From: Aureococcus anophagefferens
Taxonomy: Eukaryota; Sar; Pelagophyceae; Pelagomonadales; Pelagomonadaceae
Reading direction: 5' to 3'
DNA: 64,000 nucleotides
NCBI RefSeq assembly: GCF_000186865.1
Contig: NW_008705567.1
Span: forward strand, 589,474 to 653,473
The position numbers and the translations under genes are program-made. Numbering within the stretch: the stretch's first letter is position 1; each line of letters begins with the position of its first letter. The notes under the pieces were generated by a model. The model saw only the letters and a program-made list of their open reading frames with translations, ran no database searches and had not been told where the DNA came from. Of this stretch, positions 27,743 to 37,452 are shown in pieces.

Positions 27743-30153
27743 TTACTTCTTCGGCGTGTCGACGACGACGCCGTTCATCATGAACCAGTAGTAGCCCTGG
27801 CAACAGAAGAGGAAGACGCAGAAGGGCACGAAGAAGACGCGGCAGACGATATCGCACTGGAGGCTCCGGGGCTCGTCGAAGAAGGCGCGGTTCCGGATGA
27901 AGAGCGCGTGCTTGTCGTAGGAGTGGAGGAAGCTGAAGAACTGGGCGAAGGTCAGCGTGTCCGTCTCCGGGTCCGCGTGCTCCCGGAGGTGGTACCTGTG
28001 TGCAAATCAACGAGTGGAACGCCCTGTCCAGCAAAAACTTCAAACCTCTCTATCTCGATCAAATGGAAGTCGATTTGGCTGATTTTTGGACGAATCGATT
28101 GCTCTCGTCGAGTTTTCGAAGCACGGCGAAAGAGTCTGGTCCGAACCGTTATATTTCGCGCACATTGAAGTCGGGTTGAAGATTTGATTTGCACACGGGG
28201 TGGTACGCGCGGATCTCGAGGCCCGCGTGCGCCGCGGAGCAGAAGATGGAGTAGTGGCGCAGCGCCATGCGCATCTCGGCCTCGTCGATGACGCCGTCGC
28301 CGTTGCGGTCGTGGCGGTGGAAGACCTCGGCGAGGATGTCGAGGGACACGATCGGCGGCGGCGGCAGCGCGGACGTCGACGCCGCGGCCGCGTCCGCGGC
28401 GTCGCGCGCGGCGTACTGCGCCTCGAGGGACTCGTCGATGAGGCCGCCGACGTGCTCGGCCCAGTGCTCGAGGGCCTCGCCCACGGGCCGCGCGGTCCGG
28501 TCGCCCCCGCGCTCGTTCCGCTCCGCGGCCTCGGCGCGCGCGCGGCCGCCGTCGCCCTTCGCCTCGCCGGCCTCGACCTCGGCGTCGTCGGGGAGCGCGC
28601 CCGGCGCGAGTGGGGCGTCCGGCGCCGGGACGAGGTGCGCGGACTTGGAGTTCTCCAGGGAGAGGAGCGTGTTCAGCGACGCGCGGTGCTTGCGGGTCGT
28701 GGACACGCGGGGCTTCGCGGCGCGGTCCCAGACGGACGCGCGCCGCGCCTTCGCCGCGTGCTCGCTGAGCCGCCGCTGGAAGGTGCGGATCCGCGACGCG
28801 CGCTGCGCGGCCCGCGGCGCGCGCCGCCGGAGCGCGGACTCGTCGATGGACTGGATGCGCACGAGGTGCAGGCGCCGCGCCGTGCCCGCGTGCTCGTGGC
28901 TCAGGAAGTACTGGACGAGGCCGTAGTGCAGCGTGCAGGCCCAGGTGATGTAGCTCGCCAGGTTCACGAAGCTGACGAGGTAGACCGAGTAGGACACGCG
29001 CTGGATCTTCTCGAAGACGTCGGAGCTCAGCGTGAGCATGATGAGCACGGGCACGACGGAGATGGCGACGCGCGCGGGCGCGACGTGGCGGTCGACGAAG
29101 AAGCCCGCGTACTGGATGAAGAGGAAGAGCACGCAGGGGATCATGACCGTCGACACGTAGTAGGCGCTCCGTCTATAGACCTCGACCTGGAGCGTGACCT
29201 CCATGAACTGGGACCCGCCGAGGTACATCACGAGCGTCTCCCAGCCGCGCCGCGGGCCGAGCTTCCACGTGTTCTGCACGTTGTACTTCGCATCGTCGAT
29301 CTCCACGGGCCCGCCGGCCTGGGGCAGGAGCCGCAGCTGGACGGACGTCTCGTCGTTGATGTACATGCCGTAGACGATCTCGCACTTCTGGGTGTCGAAG
29401 GGCATCTTGGTCACCTGTGTGGAATTCAACCACTGGTTTGGGTGGTCCTGACCAAACTTGAGAATTCTCTAGCTCGGTCAAATCGAAGTCGATTCGGCTG
29501 ATTTTTGGACGAATCGATTGCTCTCGTCGAGTTCTCGAAGCACAGCCGAAGAGATTGCGTCGAAACGGTCGCATATGCTCACATTGAAGTCGGGTTGAAG
29601 ATTTGAATTCCACACAGTTGGTCACGTCGAGGCGGCAGGTGAGCTCGTCGTTGACGAGCCGGCTCTCGAAGACCGTGCCGTCCGGGTAGACCCAGATGCC
29701 CCCCGCGAGCTGGTGGCCGTCGACCCACCGCGCCAGGTTCTTCACGTAGGGGATGGGGCGCCAGAGGTAGGTCCGCCACTCGTACGCGCCCAGGTAGACG
29801 TAGGCGACGTCGCACCCGGCGGGCACGTCGTAGGCGAGCCGCGGGTCGACCCACTGGGTCCGCTGGAAGTAGCGCGGGCTCCAGTTCGTGTTCGCCTCGT
29901 CGAGCGAGAAGCCGAGCAGGAGCGCGCCGACCTGCACGAGCTCCGGCGGCGCGTTCGGGCTGCCCGTCGTCGCCTCGAGCGGTCGGAGCGTCCGGTCGTA
30001 GCCCAACGCCTCCCAGGCGGCCTTGAGGCCCCCCGTGTCCAGGTTCGTCCGGTTGCCCACGGTGACGCCGCAGAGGGCGCCCGTGGGAGCCGCCGTCGGC
30101 GACGCCGCGGCGGCCGCGGCGAGGAGCGCGAGGCGGGAGGCGCCGGGCGCCAT
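27743..30153 (-). CDS. Cys-loop (pentameric) ligand-gated ion channel with an EF-hand
   Basis: The CDS is complement(join(27743..27995, 28207..29414, 29626..30153)), 662 residues. A signal peptide (about 1-20) leads into the extracellular beta domain. The Cys-loop is Cys173 to Cys187 with exactly 13 residues between and the family motif MPFDTQKC. M1 (about 262-283), M2 (about 290-312, VPVLIMLTLSSDVF) and M3 (about 318-345) follow. The long M3-M4 loop is basic, then acidic, and contains an EF-hand (DRNGDGVIDEAE). M4 is near the C terminus (FFVPFCVFLFCCQGYYWF). The family forms pentameric neurotransmitter-type channels; the EF-hand suggests calcium control from the cytosol. Ligand and ion are unknown. 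Both introns (211 nt, GT-AG) are introners, one of them inside the Cys-loop coding sequence. Confidence 0.9.
27996..28198 (-). mobile_element. Introner copy 5 (channel intron 2)
   Basis: The element is 203 bp, with ends CTGTGTGCAAATC and GATTTGCACACGG. An 8-bp duplication, GGTGGTAC, lies at 27988-27995 and 28199-28206. On the gene strand the duplication reads GTACCACC and supplies GT, and CACACAG supplies the 3' site. Splicing joins EIRA to YHLREH in frame. Part of its body, CTTCAAACCTCTCT, is shared only with copy 8. Confidence 0.94.
29415..29617 (-). mobile_element. Introner copy 6 (channel intron 1, within the Cys-loop)
   Basis: The element is 203 bp with perfect 13-bp ends, CTGTGTGGAATTC and GAATTCCACACAG. 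An exact 8-bp duplication, TTGGTCAC, lies at 29407-29414 and 29618-29625. On the gene strand GTGACCAA begins the intron. Splicing joins TCRLD to VTKMPF, re-forming the Cys-loop. Confidence 0.95.
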
Positions 30154-30298
30154 GTTAAGCCTCGAGACTTCGCGCGGGCGCGCGCCGCCGCTTCACGTCG
30201 GACGGCGCGTCCACGCGAGCGGTCGCACCGCGCGGGAGAGACGCGACCCGGATCCCGCGGCGGAGCTAGAGGGATGGCAGCATCGGGCTGCCCATTAT

Positions 30299-30559
30299 TA
30301 GACTCGTGCAACCCGTTACAGCTAGTTAGCAATAACGCGATAACACCCTAGCTAGCCAATCAAATAACACTAATAACACCCTGCCGATGGCAGCCACTCG
30401 ATTTTTCAAAATCAATAACACCCTGGCGAAAATTCTCGATAACACCCATAACACCCAGCCACCCGATCCTTAAAAAGCCAATAACGACCTAACGCCCGTT
30501 AGCGGGCGACCGTCCGAGGCCAATAACGCCCTAACGGACTAACGGGTTGCACGAGCCGA
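30299..30559. mobile_element. 261-bp MITE with TAACACCC-type internal repeats
   Basis: This fills the centre of the 551-bp stretch between two divergent genes. The ends carry a perfect 16-bp inverted repeat, CTCGTGCAACCCGTTA (30303-30318 and its complement at 30539-30554, give or take a base). A further 4 bp on each side match partly, and a 6-bp direct repeat, CATTAT, lies at 30293-30298 and 30560-30565. The interior is AT-richer than anything nearby and repeats TAACACCC or TAACGCCC about eight times. It has no coding capacity. A 12-bp direct repeat, ATCGGGCTGCCC, also flanks it at 30282-30293 and 30587-30598. Elsewhere in 30154-30704 I see nothing else. Confidence 0.8.
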
Positions 30560-30704
30560 CATTATCTGCGGGGGAAGCTTGGCCTGATCGGGCTGCCCTG
30601 CTCTCCTTGAAGACTTGCTTGAAGATATTGTGGCATTTCCCGGCGCGCGGCATGTTCTCGAAGCTATAGCTGAAAACCCAAGCAATTGCAGCCACGCTTC
30701 CACG

Positions 30705-33506
30705 ATGCAGGCCGTCGTCGTGACGGACGAGGCGGCGGATCCCGAGGCCGCGGCCGCGAAAGTGCTCCCGCCGAAAGCGCACAAGACGAGCCTCTGGCGC
30801 TGGTGCGCCCTCGCGCTCGTCGTCGCCGGCGGCGTCGTCGCCGTGGGCCTCGTCGTCGGCGACCCCCGCGCGCGCGGCGGCGGCGACGACGACGACGGCG
30901 GCGGCGACGCCGAGGCCTACGTCACGGGCGACATGACCGTCGAGGGCATGACGCTCGAGGACGCGCGGGCCAACGAGGCCGTCTTCGTCGCCGCCGTCGC
31001 GGACCTCGCGGACGTCCAGGAGGAGTACGTGGAAGTGGCGATCTCGGCCGCGCGCCGCCGCCGCCTCACGGACGCGGTCACGGTGGACTACGCGATCGCG
31101 ATGCCGACGACGGACATGGCCGACGACCTCGCCGCGGCCATGTCGTCGCTGACCACGAGCGACGTCGACGCGGCCCTCGCCGCCTCGGCGTCGGACGCCG
31201 GCGCGTCGTCGACCTTCGCGGCCGTCGCGTGCTCGGACCTCTCGGAGCCCGAGTCGGCCGCCGCCGCCGACGGCGGCGGCGACGCCGCCGCCGCCGACGA
31301 CGCCGTCGCGGCGCTCGACGCGCAGGCGGCGACGTTCACCGCGACGATCGCCGTCGAGCGCTTCGGCGGCTGCGACGCGCTCCTCGAGTCCAAGGACGCG
31401 TCGCGCGCCTCGAGCTGGTGCCCCGTGCCCGCGGCCGTCGACGAGAACGCGCCGCGCGCGATCCGGCGCGTGCGCGGCGGCACGTGCGGCTGGCGGGGCT
31501 ACCCGGTCATGTTCGGCGCGCCCGAGCTGCTGCGGAGCGCGGAGGACGGGGCCGCGGCGGACGCGAGCGCCGGCGGCGCCGCGGACGACGGCTTCGCGGA
31601 CGCGAGCGCCGGCGAAGCCTTTAGCGGCACGAACGCGCAGGAGGAGGGCGTCGACGAGGCGGACACGGTCAAGGCGACGGCCGAGGGCTACGTCTTCGTC
31701 GTCGGCGAGGTCCGCGGCGGCGAGGTCGACTCCGGCGGCGCCTACGAGGACTGCCTCCACCGCCTGAGCGTCGTCCGGGACGACGGCGACGGCGTCGAGC
31801 TCGTCGCGTTCGTCGACCTCGGCCCGCTCGTGACGACGCCCGAGGCCATGTTCGTCCACGGCGACGTCCTGCTGCTCTACGGGTCCGCGGAGCTCGACTA
31901 CGAGGACGAGGACGAGGAAGACGACGCGCCCTACTGGTGCCGCGGCGGCTCCGAGGCCGCGACCGTCGCGCTCGCGTTCGACGTCTCGGACCGCGAGCAC
32001 CCCGTCCTCCTCCGGCGCCAGATCTTCGAGGGCCGCTACGTGACCGCGCGCAAGGTCGGCGACTTCGCGTACCTCGTCGCGTCCAAGTCGGCCTGGTACG
32101 CGGCGCCGCGCGCGTCCGTGCCGTTTTACCGCGACGAGACCTTCGACGACGGCTTCGCGATCGACGTCGACGACGGCGGATCCTACGCCGAGGCCGCGGG
32201 CGCCGCGGGCGACGCCGTCGCGGTCTGCGCCTGCGGCGACGTCCAGTACGTCACGGCCGTCGAGACGGCGCTCGACGACTTCACGGTCGTCGTCGCCGTC
32301 GACGTCTCGGACGTCGCCGCGGCCAAGGCGGCGCCCTCGACCAAGACCGTGCTCGCGAACCGCGCGGCGGACAGCGCCGTCTACTGCAGCAAGGAGAACC
32401 TGTATCTGGCCCAGACGGAGTGGGCCGAGGGCGACGGCGAGACCTACTACCGGACGGCGATCGTGCGCCTCGCGCTCGACGGCGCGGACGTCGCCTACGC
32501 GGCGTCCTACGCGGCGCCGGGCACGCTTTTGAACCAGTTTAGCCTCAGCGAGTCGGCCCTGGACGGCACGCTCCGCGTCGCGACGACGTCGCGCGAGGGC
32601 TCGTGGGCCGACACGTACAACAACGTCTACGTCTTCGACGAAAGCGGCGCGCGGCTCGGCGCGGTCGTCGGTTTAGCCCCCGGCGAGTCCATCAAGTCCG
32701 CGCGGTTCACGGCGACGCGGGGCTACCTCGTGACCTTCGTACAGACGGACCCGCTCTTCACGATCTCGCTCGACGACCCGGCGAACCCCTACGTCATGGG
32801 CGAGCTGAAGATCCCGGGCTACAGCGCCTACCTCCATCCCATCAACGCGTCCCACATGCTCGGCGTCGGCCGCGCGGCCGACGAGAAGACGGGCGTCGAG
32901 CGCGGGCTCCAGTTCTCGCTCTTCGACGTCTCCGACGAGCTGAACCCGCGGCAGGTCGCGGTCGTCGAGGTCGGCGACCGCGGCTCGGCGTCCGAGGCGC
33001 TCAACGACCACAAGGCCTTCCAGTTCTGGTCCGCGGGGGACCTGCGGGCCGCCGGGCTCGACCGGTCGACGGGCGTCTTCGCCTTGCCCGCGTCGCTCGC
33101 GAGCCTCTCCGCGCGGCTCGAGCTCGCGGACGACGACTGGACGGCGACGAGCCAGTGGACGTCGGGGCTCACCTACTTCCAGGGCCTCGCGCTCTACGAC
33201 GAGATGCTCCGGCCCGTCGCGAACGTGTCGCACCACGAGCCGGGCTTCTTCGACCCCGTCTACGACGACGCCTACGACTACTGGCGCACCTACCGCAACT
33301 CCCACGACTCGGGCGCGCACGTGACGCGGTCCCTCCGCCGCGGCGCGGACATCTTCTCCTTCTCCGACAACCACGTCCGCAAGACGACGCTCGACGGCGC
33401 GCTCGTCGGCGAGGCGTTCCTCGCCGCGGACTTCGCCACGGACGACGCCGACCGCTACTCCTACGGCGGCTGGTACTACGGCGGGGGGCACGGCTGGTAC
33501 TTTTAG
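30705..33506 (+). CDS. Membrane-anchored beta-propeller protein (PF09826-like)
   Basis: A 933-residue protein; the ATG at 30705 gives a short cytosolic N terminus and one membrane anchor (ALALVVAGGVVAVGLVVGD, about 36-54). A Gly/Asp linker and an Ala/Asp-rich region follow. The propeller domain has hallmarks of the secreted beta-propeller family known mainly from bacteria and archaea: TNAQEEGVDEADTVKATAEG (a diagnostic start), SIKSARFTATRGYLVTFVQT, DPLFTISLDDPANPYVMGEL, KIPGYSAYLHPIN and ALNDHKAF. It is a type II membrane protein, with the propeller probably outside the cell or in a lumen. The function of the family is unknown; adhesion or surface assembly is only a guess. It ends 8 bp from the ankyrin gene stop. 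Confidence 0.85.
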   Translation: MQAVVVTDEAADPEAAAAKVLPPKAHKTSLWRWCALALVVAGGVVAVGLVVGDPRARGGGDDDDGGGDAEAYVTGDMTVEGMTLEDARANEAVFVAAVADLADVQEEYVEVAISAARRRRLTDAVTVDYAIAMPTTDMADDLAAAMSSLTTSDVDAALAASASDAGASSTFAAVACSDLSEPESAAAADGGGDAAAADDAVAALDAQAATFTATIAVERFGGCDALLESKDASRASSWCPVPAAVDENAPRAIRRVRGGTCGWRGYPVMFGAPELLRSAEDGAAADASAGGAADDGFADASAGEAFSGTNAQEEGVDEADTVKATAEGYVFVVGEVRGGEVDSGGAYEDCLHRLSVVRDDGDGVELVAFVDLGPLVTTPEAMFVHGDVLLLYGSAELDYEDEDEEDDAPYWCRGGSEAATVALAFDVSDREHPVLLRRQIFEGRYVTARKVGDFAYLVASKSAWYAAPRASVPFYRDETFDDGFAIDVDDGGSYAEAAGAAGDAVAVCACGDVQYVTAVETALDDFTVVVAVDVSDVAAAKAAPSTKTVLANRAADSAVYCSKENLYLAQTEWAEGDGETYYRTAIVRLALDGADVAYAASYAAPGTLLNQFSLSESALDGTLRVATTSREGSWADTYNNVYVFDESGARLGAVVGLAPGESIKSARFTATRGYLVTFVQTDPLFTISLDDPANPYVMGELKIPGYSAYLHPINASHMLGVGRAADEKTGVERGLQFSLFDVSDELNPRQVAVVEVGDRGSASEALNDHKAFQFWSAGDLRAAGLDRSTGVFALPASLASLSARLELADDDWTATSQWTSGLTYFQGLALYDEMLRPVANVSHHEPGFFDPVYDDAYDYWRTYRNSHDSGAHVTRSLRRGADIFSFSDNHVRKTTLDGALVGEAFLAADFATDDADRYSYGGWYYGGGHGWYF

Positions 33507-33514
33507 CTCTGTTC

Positions 33515-34222
33515 TTAGTCGTCGCGCTCGCTGCGCCAGAAGGCGAGGACAAGGGAGAAGACGTCGTCGGGCGTCTTCAGGAAGAGCCGCTCGTGCGCGC
33601 GGACGCTCGACGACGGCGCCGCGCGGCCGCGCTCGCGGAGGGCCGGGAGCCGCTGGCGGAGGGCGAGGAGCTCCTTGCGCGGCGCGTTGACGTAGGGGAG
33701 CCAGCCGCCCGCGGCGCGGACGGCGGCGAGGAAGTCGGCCAGGGCCGTGTGGCCGCGGTATCGCGCGAGGGTCTCGGGGTCACCGGCGTGATAGACCTCG
33801 CGCGCGTCGAGCGACGCACCGCGACTCAGGAACAGTCTGCACATCGTGGTGTGATTGTCCATGGCTGCGAAGTGGAGCGCGGTCCGACCATTCCAATTTC
33901 GATCTTCTACTCGCGCGCCCGCGTCGAGCAGCAGGACTGCTGCGTCGCGTTGGCCCAAATCAGCGGCGATGTGCAGCGGTGTCCAGCTAATGTATGGCCG
34001 ACCCAAGTGGACGTCGGCACCGCGTTCAAGAAGATGTTTTATGGCCGTGCACCAGCCTCGACGAGCTGCACAAAACAGGCGCGTCTGTCCAATCGGTGTA
34101 TCCTCGATGCGCACGCCACCACTTCCGTCGCGTGTCACCATAACGAGCGCATCAAGATCGCCGCCCGACGCGTGATAGCGGACAATCTGGTCGATGAACG
34201 AGCGCTCCTCAGAGCTGACCAT
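33515..34222 (-). CDS. Ankyrin-repeat protein with C-terminal F-LVL-FW motif
   Basis: A 235-residue protein; the ATG at 34222 gives MVSSEERSFIDQIVRYHASGGD. Three to four ankyrin repeats are visible, for example RLFCAARRGWCTAIKHLLERG, SWTPLHIAADLGQRDAAVLLL and GRTALHFAAMDNHTTMCRLFL (cited as patterns), followed by a basic region and the end TPDDVFSLVLAFWRSERDD. The last segment resembles the end of the ankyrin gene at 47592. Ankyrin repeats mediate protein binding, and the partner is not known. Part of the gene (33840-34220) uses more A/T than its neighbours. It is divergent to the GH5 gene (105 bp) and convergent with the propeller gene. Confidence 0.82.
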   Translation of the reverse strand: MVSSEERSFIDQIVRYHASGGDLDALVMVTRDGSGGVRIEDTPIGQTRLFCAARRGWCTAIKHLLERGADVHLGRPYISWTPLHIAADLGQRDAAVLLLDAGARVEDRNWNGRTALHFAAMDNHTTMCRLFLSRGASLDAREVYHAGDPETLARYRGHTALADFLAAVRAAGGWLPYVNAPRKELLALRQRLPALRERGRAAPSSSVRAHERLFLKTPDDVFSLVLAFWRSERDD

Positions 34223-34327
34223 CTCGTCTCGACGACCCGGGGCTGCTGGCCAAAAGTGAAGGGAACCTTTGGCATACCTAGGTAAAGCAAAAGGTAACTG
34301 TCGGAAGCTCAGCCCATTGGCCTCACG

Positions 34328-35934
34328 ATGGTCCTCGTGCGGTTGCTGGCGCTGGCGGCGGGCGCGTCGGCGCTCGCGGCCCGCAACGTCAAGGTCGACG
34401 GCCAGAAGTTCGTCGTCGCCGCGACGGGCGAGGAGATCGTGCTCTCCGGCCCCAACGTCGTCGTCAAGGGCCCGCCCTGGCTGCCCTCCGTGGCCGGGGA
34501 CGCCGTCTGCCGCGACAGCGTCAACGACACGTGCGCGCGCCGCCCGCGCCGGAACACGCGAAAAGAAAGCACCCTTGAGCGCGCCGCCGCCGCAGGCCGC
34601 GGCGGGCACCTGCGAGAGCTGCACGACGTTCAACCAGGCCGACGTCGACAACGTCTTCGCGAACGGCTGGAACGCGATCCGCCTCTCCGTCGTCTGGGCC
34701 GGCGCGGCGGCGGCGCCGGAGAGCTCCGCCGAAACCGTCGAACGATGCCCTTGAACCACAGGCGCGCAGCCGGCGGACGGCGACGCGCTCGACGCGGACT
34801 TCCTCGAGCGGCTCCACGCGATCCTCAACCTCACGGACGCCAACGGCCTCCACGTCCTCCTCGACAACCACGGCGACATGGTCGGCACGGCGGGCTGCGG
34901 CAACGGCATGCCCATGTGGTTCCAGCAGGAGGCGCCGGCCCGCGCCGGGCGACGATCGTCGTCCGACGCGTCGACGCCGCGCCCCCCCGCGCGCGCAGGC
35001 CGCGCCGGACAAGATCGGCAAGCCCCTCGAGACGGACTTCCCCTACTCCTGGGTCGACGGCCTCGACATCTCCGACCAGGACGGCTACAAGACCTGCGGC
35101 GACGACGAGGCCAAGTGGGCGGAGTTCGCGGGCGACCCGCTCTACAACCTCAAGAACCCGCGCGGCGCCGCGCGGGACGCGACCTTTGCGCGCGCGCGCG
35201 CCGCTCCGGAGACGGGGTGTACGCGTCGCGCGCGGGGACAAACGCCGCCCCTCGCCAGGTGCTGCCAGGCCATGAACGCGGGCGGGAACCCCGGCTACCT
35301 CGGCTACACGACGATCCAGGTCGACTCCATGGCCTACGCGCTCGAGGAGGGCGCGGGCCGCGACAAGTTCGCCAAGTTCTGGGGCCTCGTCGCGGCCGCC
35401 GCCGCGGACCACCCGTCCGCGTTCGGCGCGGAGCTGATGAACGAGCCCATGTCGATCCACCGCCGCGACATGTTCAACGCGTGGAAGGCCGCCGCCGAGG
35501 CGATCCACGCCGCCGTGCCCGACATGGCCGTCGCGCTCGCCGACGTCGGCGAGGCCGCGATCCTGCCGGACTGGATCGACAAGTACGTCACCGCGGGCCT
35601 CGACATCGACAGCGACACGACGGACTGGATCAAGGCGTCGGGCTACCTCTTCTACGCCTTCCACTGGTACGCGACGCCGAGCGACATGCACGACGCCGTC
35701 GACCGCGTCAACGACATCCGGACCGACTGGGACGTGCCCGTCTTCTCGACGGAGAGCGGCAAGAACTGCGACTACCGCGACCTCCTCCGGAACAACTCCA
35801 TCTCCTGGACCTACTGGCACTACTCCGATTATTGCAACACGGGCGCCGACTTTGGCAACCGGCCCGTCAACGAGACCTTCGGCGCCTGCATCCTCGGCTG
35901 GGGCTCCGGCGACCCCGGGCCCGTCTGCCCCTGA
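34328..35934 (+). CDS. Secreted GH5-family glycoside hydrolase, five exons
   Basis: The CDS is join(34328..34534, 34596..34701, 34762..34931, 34999..35159, 35259..35934), 439 residues. The model is built from frame and family continuity, and each of its four introns is GC-AG. A signal peptide (MVLVRLLALAAGASALA) opens the protein. GH5 landmarks are GWNAIRLSVVWAGAQP, LLDNHGDMVG, MPMWFQQEA, the acid/base Glu in AELMNEPM and the nucleophile Glu in FSTESGKN; WTYWHYSDYCN closes the barrel. The family cleaves beta-glucans, or glycosyl-ceramides in the endoglycoceramidase branch, which the long loops resemble. The product should be exported or lysosome-like. The exact 5' site of intron 1 is the least certain; a GT start 4 bases upstream would need a later acceptor. 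Confidence 0.85.
34535..34595 (+). other. Short GC-AG intron (GH5 intron 1)
   Basis: A 61-nt intron that joins NDTC to AAAGTCESC in phase 0. It starts GCGCGCCG and ends CCGCCGCAG, and contains CACCCTTGAG, similar to GCCCTTGAAC in intron 2 and perhaps the branch-point region. An alternative 88-nt GT-AG intron (34531-34618) also keeps frame but removes the likely conserved GTCESC. Confidence 0.5.
34702..34761 (+). other. Short GC-AG intron (GH5 intron 2)
   Basis: Sixty nt that rejoin VVWAG to AQPADGD exactly, as GH5 relatives require. Both junctions read GGCGCG, a 6-bp direct repeat across the intron. The end is GAACCACAG. Confidence 0.65.
34932..34998 (+). other. Short GC-AG intron (GH5 intron 3)
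   Basis: Sixty-seven nt that rejoin WFQQE to AAPDKIGKP. It starts GCGCCGGCC and ends CGCGCGCAG; a stretch that is very GC-rich throughout. Confidence 0.6.
35160..35258 (+). other. Short GC-AG intron (GH5 intron 4)
   Basis: Ninety-nine nt that rejoin YNLKNP to CCQAMNAGG. It starts GCGCGGCGCC and ends CCTCGCCAG. No GT donor near the junction preserves the frame. Confidence 0.6.
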
Positions 35935-35990
35935 CGAGGGGCGCGTGTATCGCCCGCCCGCGCGGCGTCCTAATCACGCACGTGGACCTC

Positions 35991-37354
35991 TCAAAAGAGC
36001 GGCCGGATCGCGGGTTTTGCGGCGGCGAGGACGGCGCCGTCCGCCGGGTAGACGACGCGGACCACGCAGGCACCGGTGGGGACGCCGCTCACGTCGATCT
36101 CGTTCGCGCCGGGCCGCCGCGTCGGCGCCGTCGTCAGGCGGACCGCGTAGCGCCCCGCGCCGTCCGCGGCGAGCGTCTCGTCGTCGAGGTACTCGGGCAG
36201 CGGAAGCGCGTCGAAGCCGTAGCAGGTCACGGACGTGTAGCGGAAGACGGGCGCGCCGCGGCCGTCGAGCCAGGCGAGGCGGCCCGAGACCTCGACGTCG
36301 CCGCGCGTCGCGTCGTAGAGCATCGTGAAGTACCTGCGCGCGCGCGCGCGTCGGGGCCCGAAGAACAACGACTTTCGGGGGCGCCGCCGCGCGACGCGTG
36401 CCTGCTGCTGCCGCCGAGCGACGCGCGCGCCGCGGGGAGCGCGACGGTCTCGTTGGGCACCATGGACCGCTCGCCGTAGAGGCGCCGCCTTGTGCGCGCG
36501 GCGACGCGGCCCAGGAGCGCGCGCCGGAGCGCGGCCGCGGCGCCCGCCGCGAGCGCGAGCTCCGGCGCCGTCGCGACCAAAGACAGCGCGCAGTTGGCCC
36601 GGACCACCGCCGCGAGGCGCGCCGCGGGGCCGCCGCGCGCCGCCGCGCAGGGCCCGCCGACGCGCGTTTCGGCCCGCGCGGGCCAGGCCGCGCCGGACGC
36701 GTCGAGGAGCGTCGGCGCGGCCCACGCCCGGCCCGGGCGCACGCGGAACGCGCGCATGACGAGGAGCTTGACGCGCGTCGCCGCGCCGGAGTCGATCCAG
36801 CGGGCGCCGTTCGTCGGTTTGTCGCCGGAAATGACGAGGGTGAATTTTCCGTCGCCGTCGAGCTCGAACTCGCGGTCGCAGATTATCGATTCCGCGCTCA
36901 CGCCGTCGTCGCCCTTGGCCTTGTCGAAGAAGCACTGGATGCTCCAGTAGACGCACTCGGGCGGCACGCCGCGCACCGTCGCGGGCAGCGGCAGCGACGC
37001 CACGATCGCGTTGTGGTCGTTGAGCTCCGGGAACGGGCCGACGAGCGCGACCGTCGCGTCGTCCGCGGCCGTGGCGTTTCCTGGGATATTTGAGATCCAG
37101 TTCGGCAGCGGCAGGAAGGACGCGAGGCGCGAGTAGCGCCGGGCCAGGGCCGCGCAGCGGAATCGGAGCCGCGACAGGAGGACGAGGTCGACGAGGTCGC
37201 TGTGGAGCGCGAAGTCGAGCAGGGCGCAGGCGGCGACGACGGCCAGGGCCGGGCGCGCGGACCGGGGCACGCCGTTGAGGCGCAGCGAATGCGGGATGCG
37301 TCCGATGCCCAGCGGGAAGCGCAACGAGGCGAAGAGCGCGTCGCGGAGTGCCAT
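35991..37354 (-). CDS. Unknown membrane-anchored protein (DUF1214-like pattern)
   Basis: The CDS is complement(join(35991..36333, 36402..37354)), 431 residues; a 68-nt GC-AG intron is needed to keep frame. An upstream in-frame Met at 37432 is an alternative start. A hydrophobic segment (about 38-52) may anchor the protein. The middle block FPELNDHNAIV, CVYWSIQCFFD, REFELDGDGKFTLVISG and GARWIDSGAATRVKLLVMRAF has the order seen in DUF1214-type domains (Trp-Ser-Ile, Asp-Gly-Phe, Pro then Trp-Ile). The identification is tentative. The C-terminal ~115 residues hold ARYAVRLTT and similar beta patterns. No catalytic motif is recognised. It is divergent to the sulfotransferase at 37453 (98 bp). Confidence 0.65.
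36334..36401 (-). other. Short GC-AG intron in the unknown membrane protein gene
   Basis: Sixty-eight nt read on the minus strand, starting GCACGCG and ending in an alternating GC run closed by CAG. Removal joins LGGSSR to YFTMLYDA and makes the whole gene divisible by three. Confidence 0.65.
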
Positions 37355-37452
37355 ACTCGCGAAGATCCGCGGGCTGCCCCGCCGCTTGAGGCTCATGCTG
37401 CCGATGTCAAGGCTAGCGCTCATGCTGCCCAATTCTCGCGAATCCTCTCGCG

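Noticed and set aside
35160..35258. GH5 intron 4 as an introner copy
   Set aside because: It has no inverted repeat, core sequence or junction duplication.
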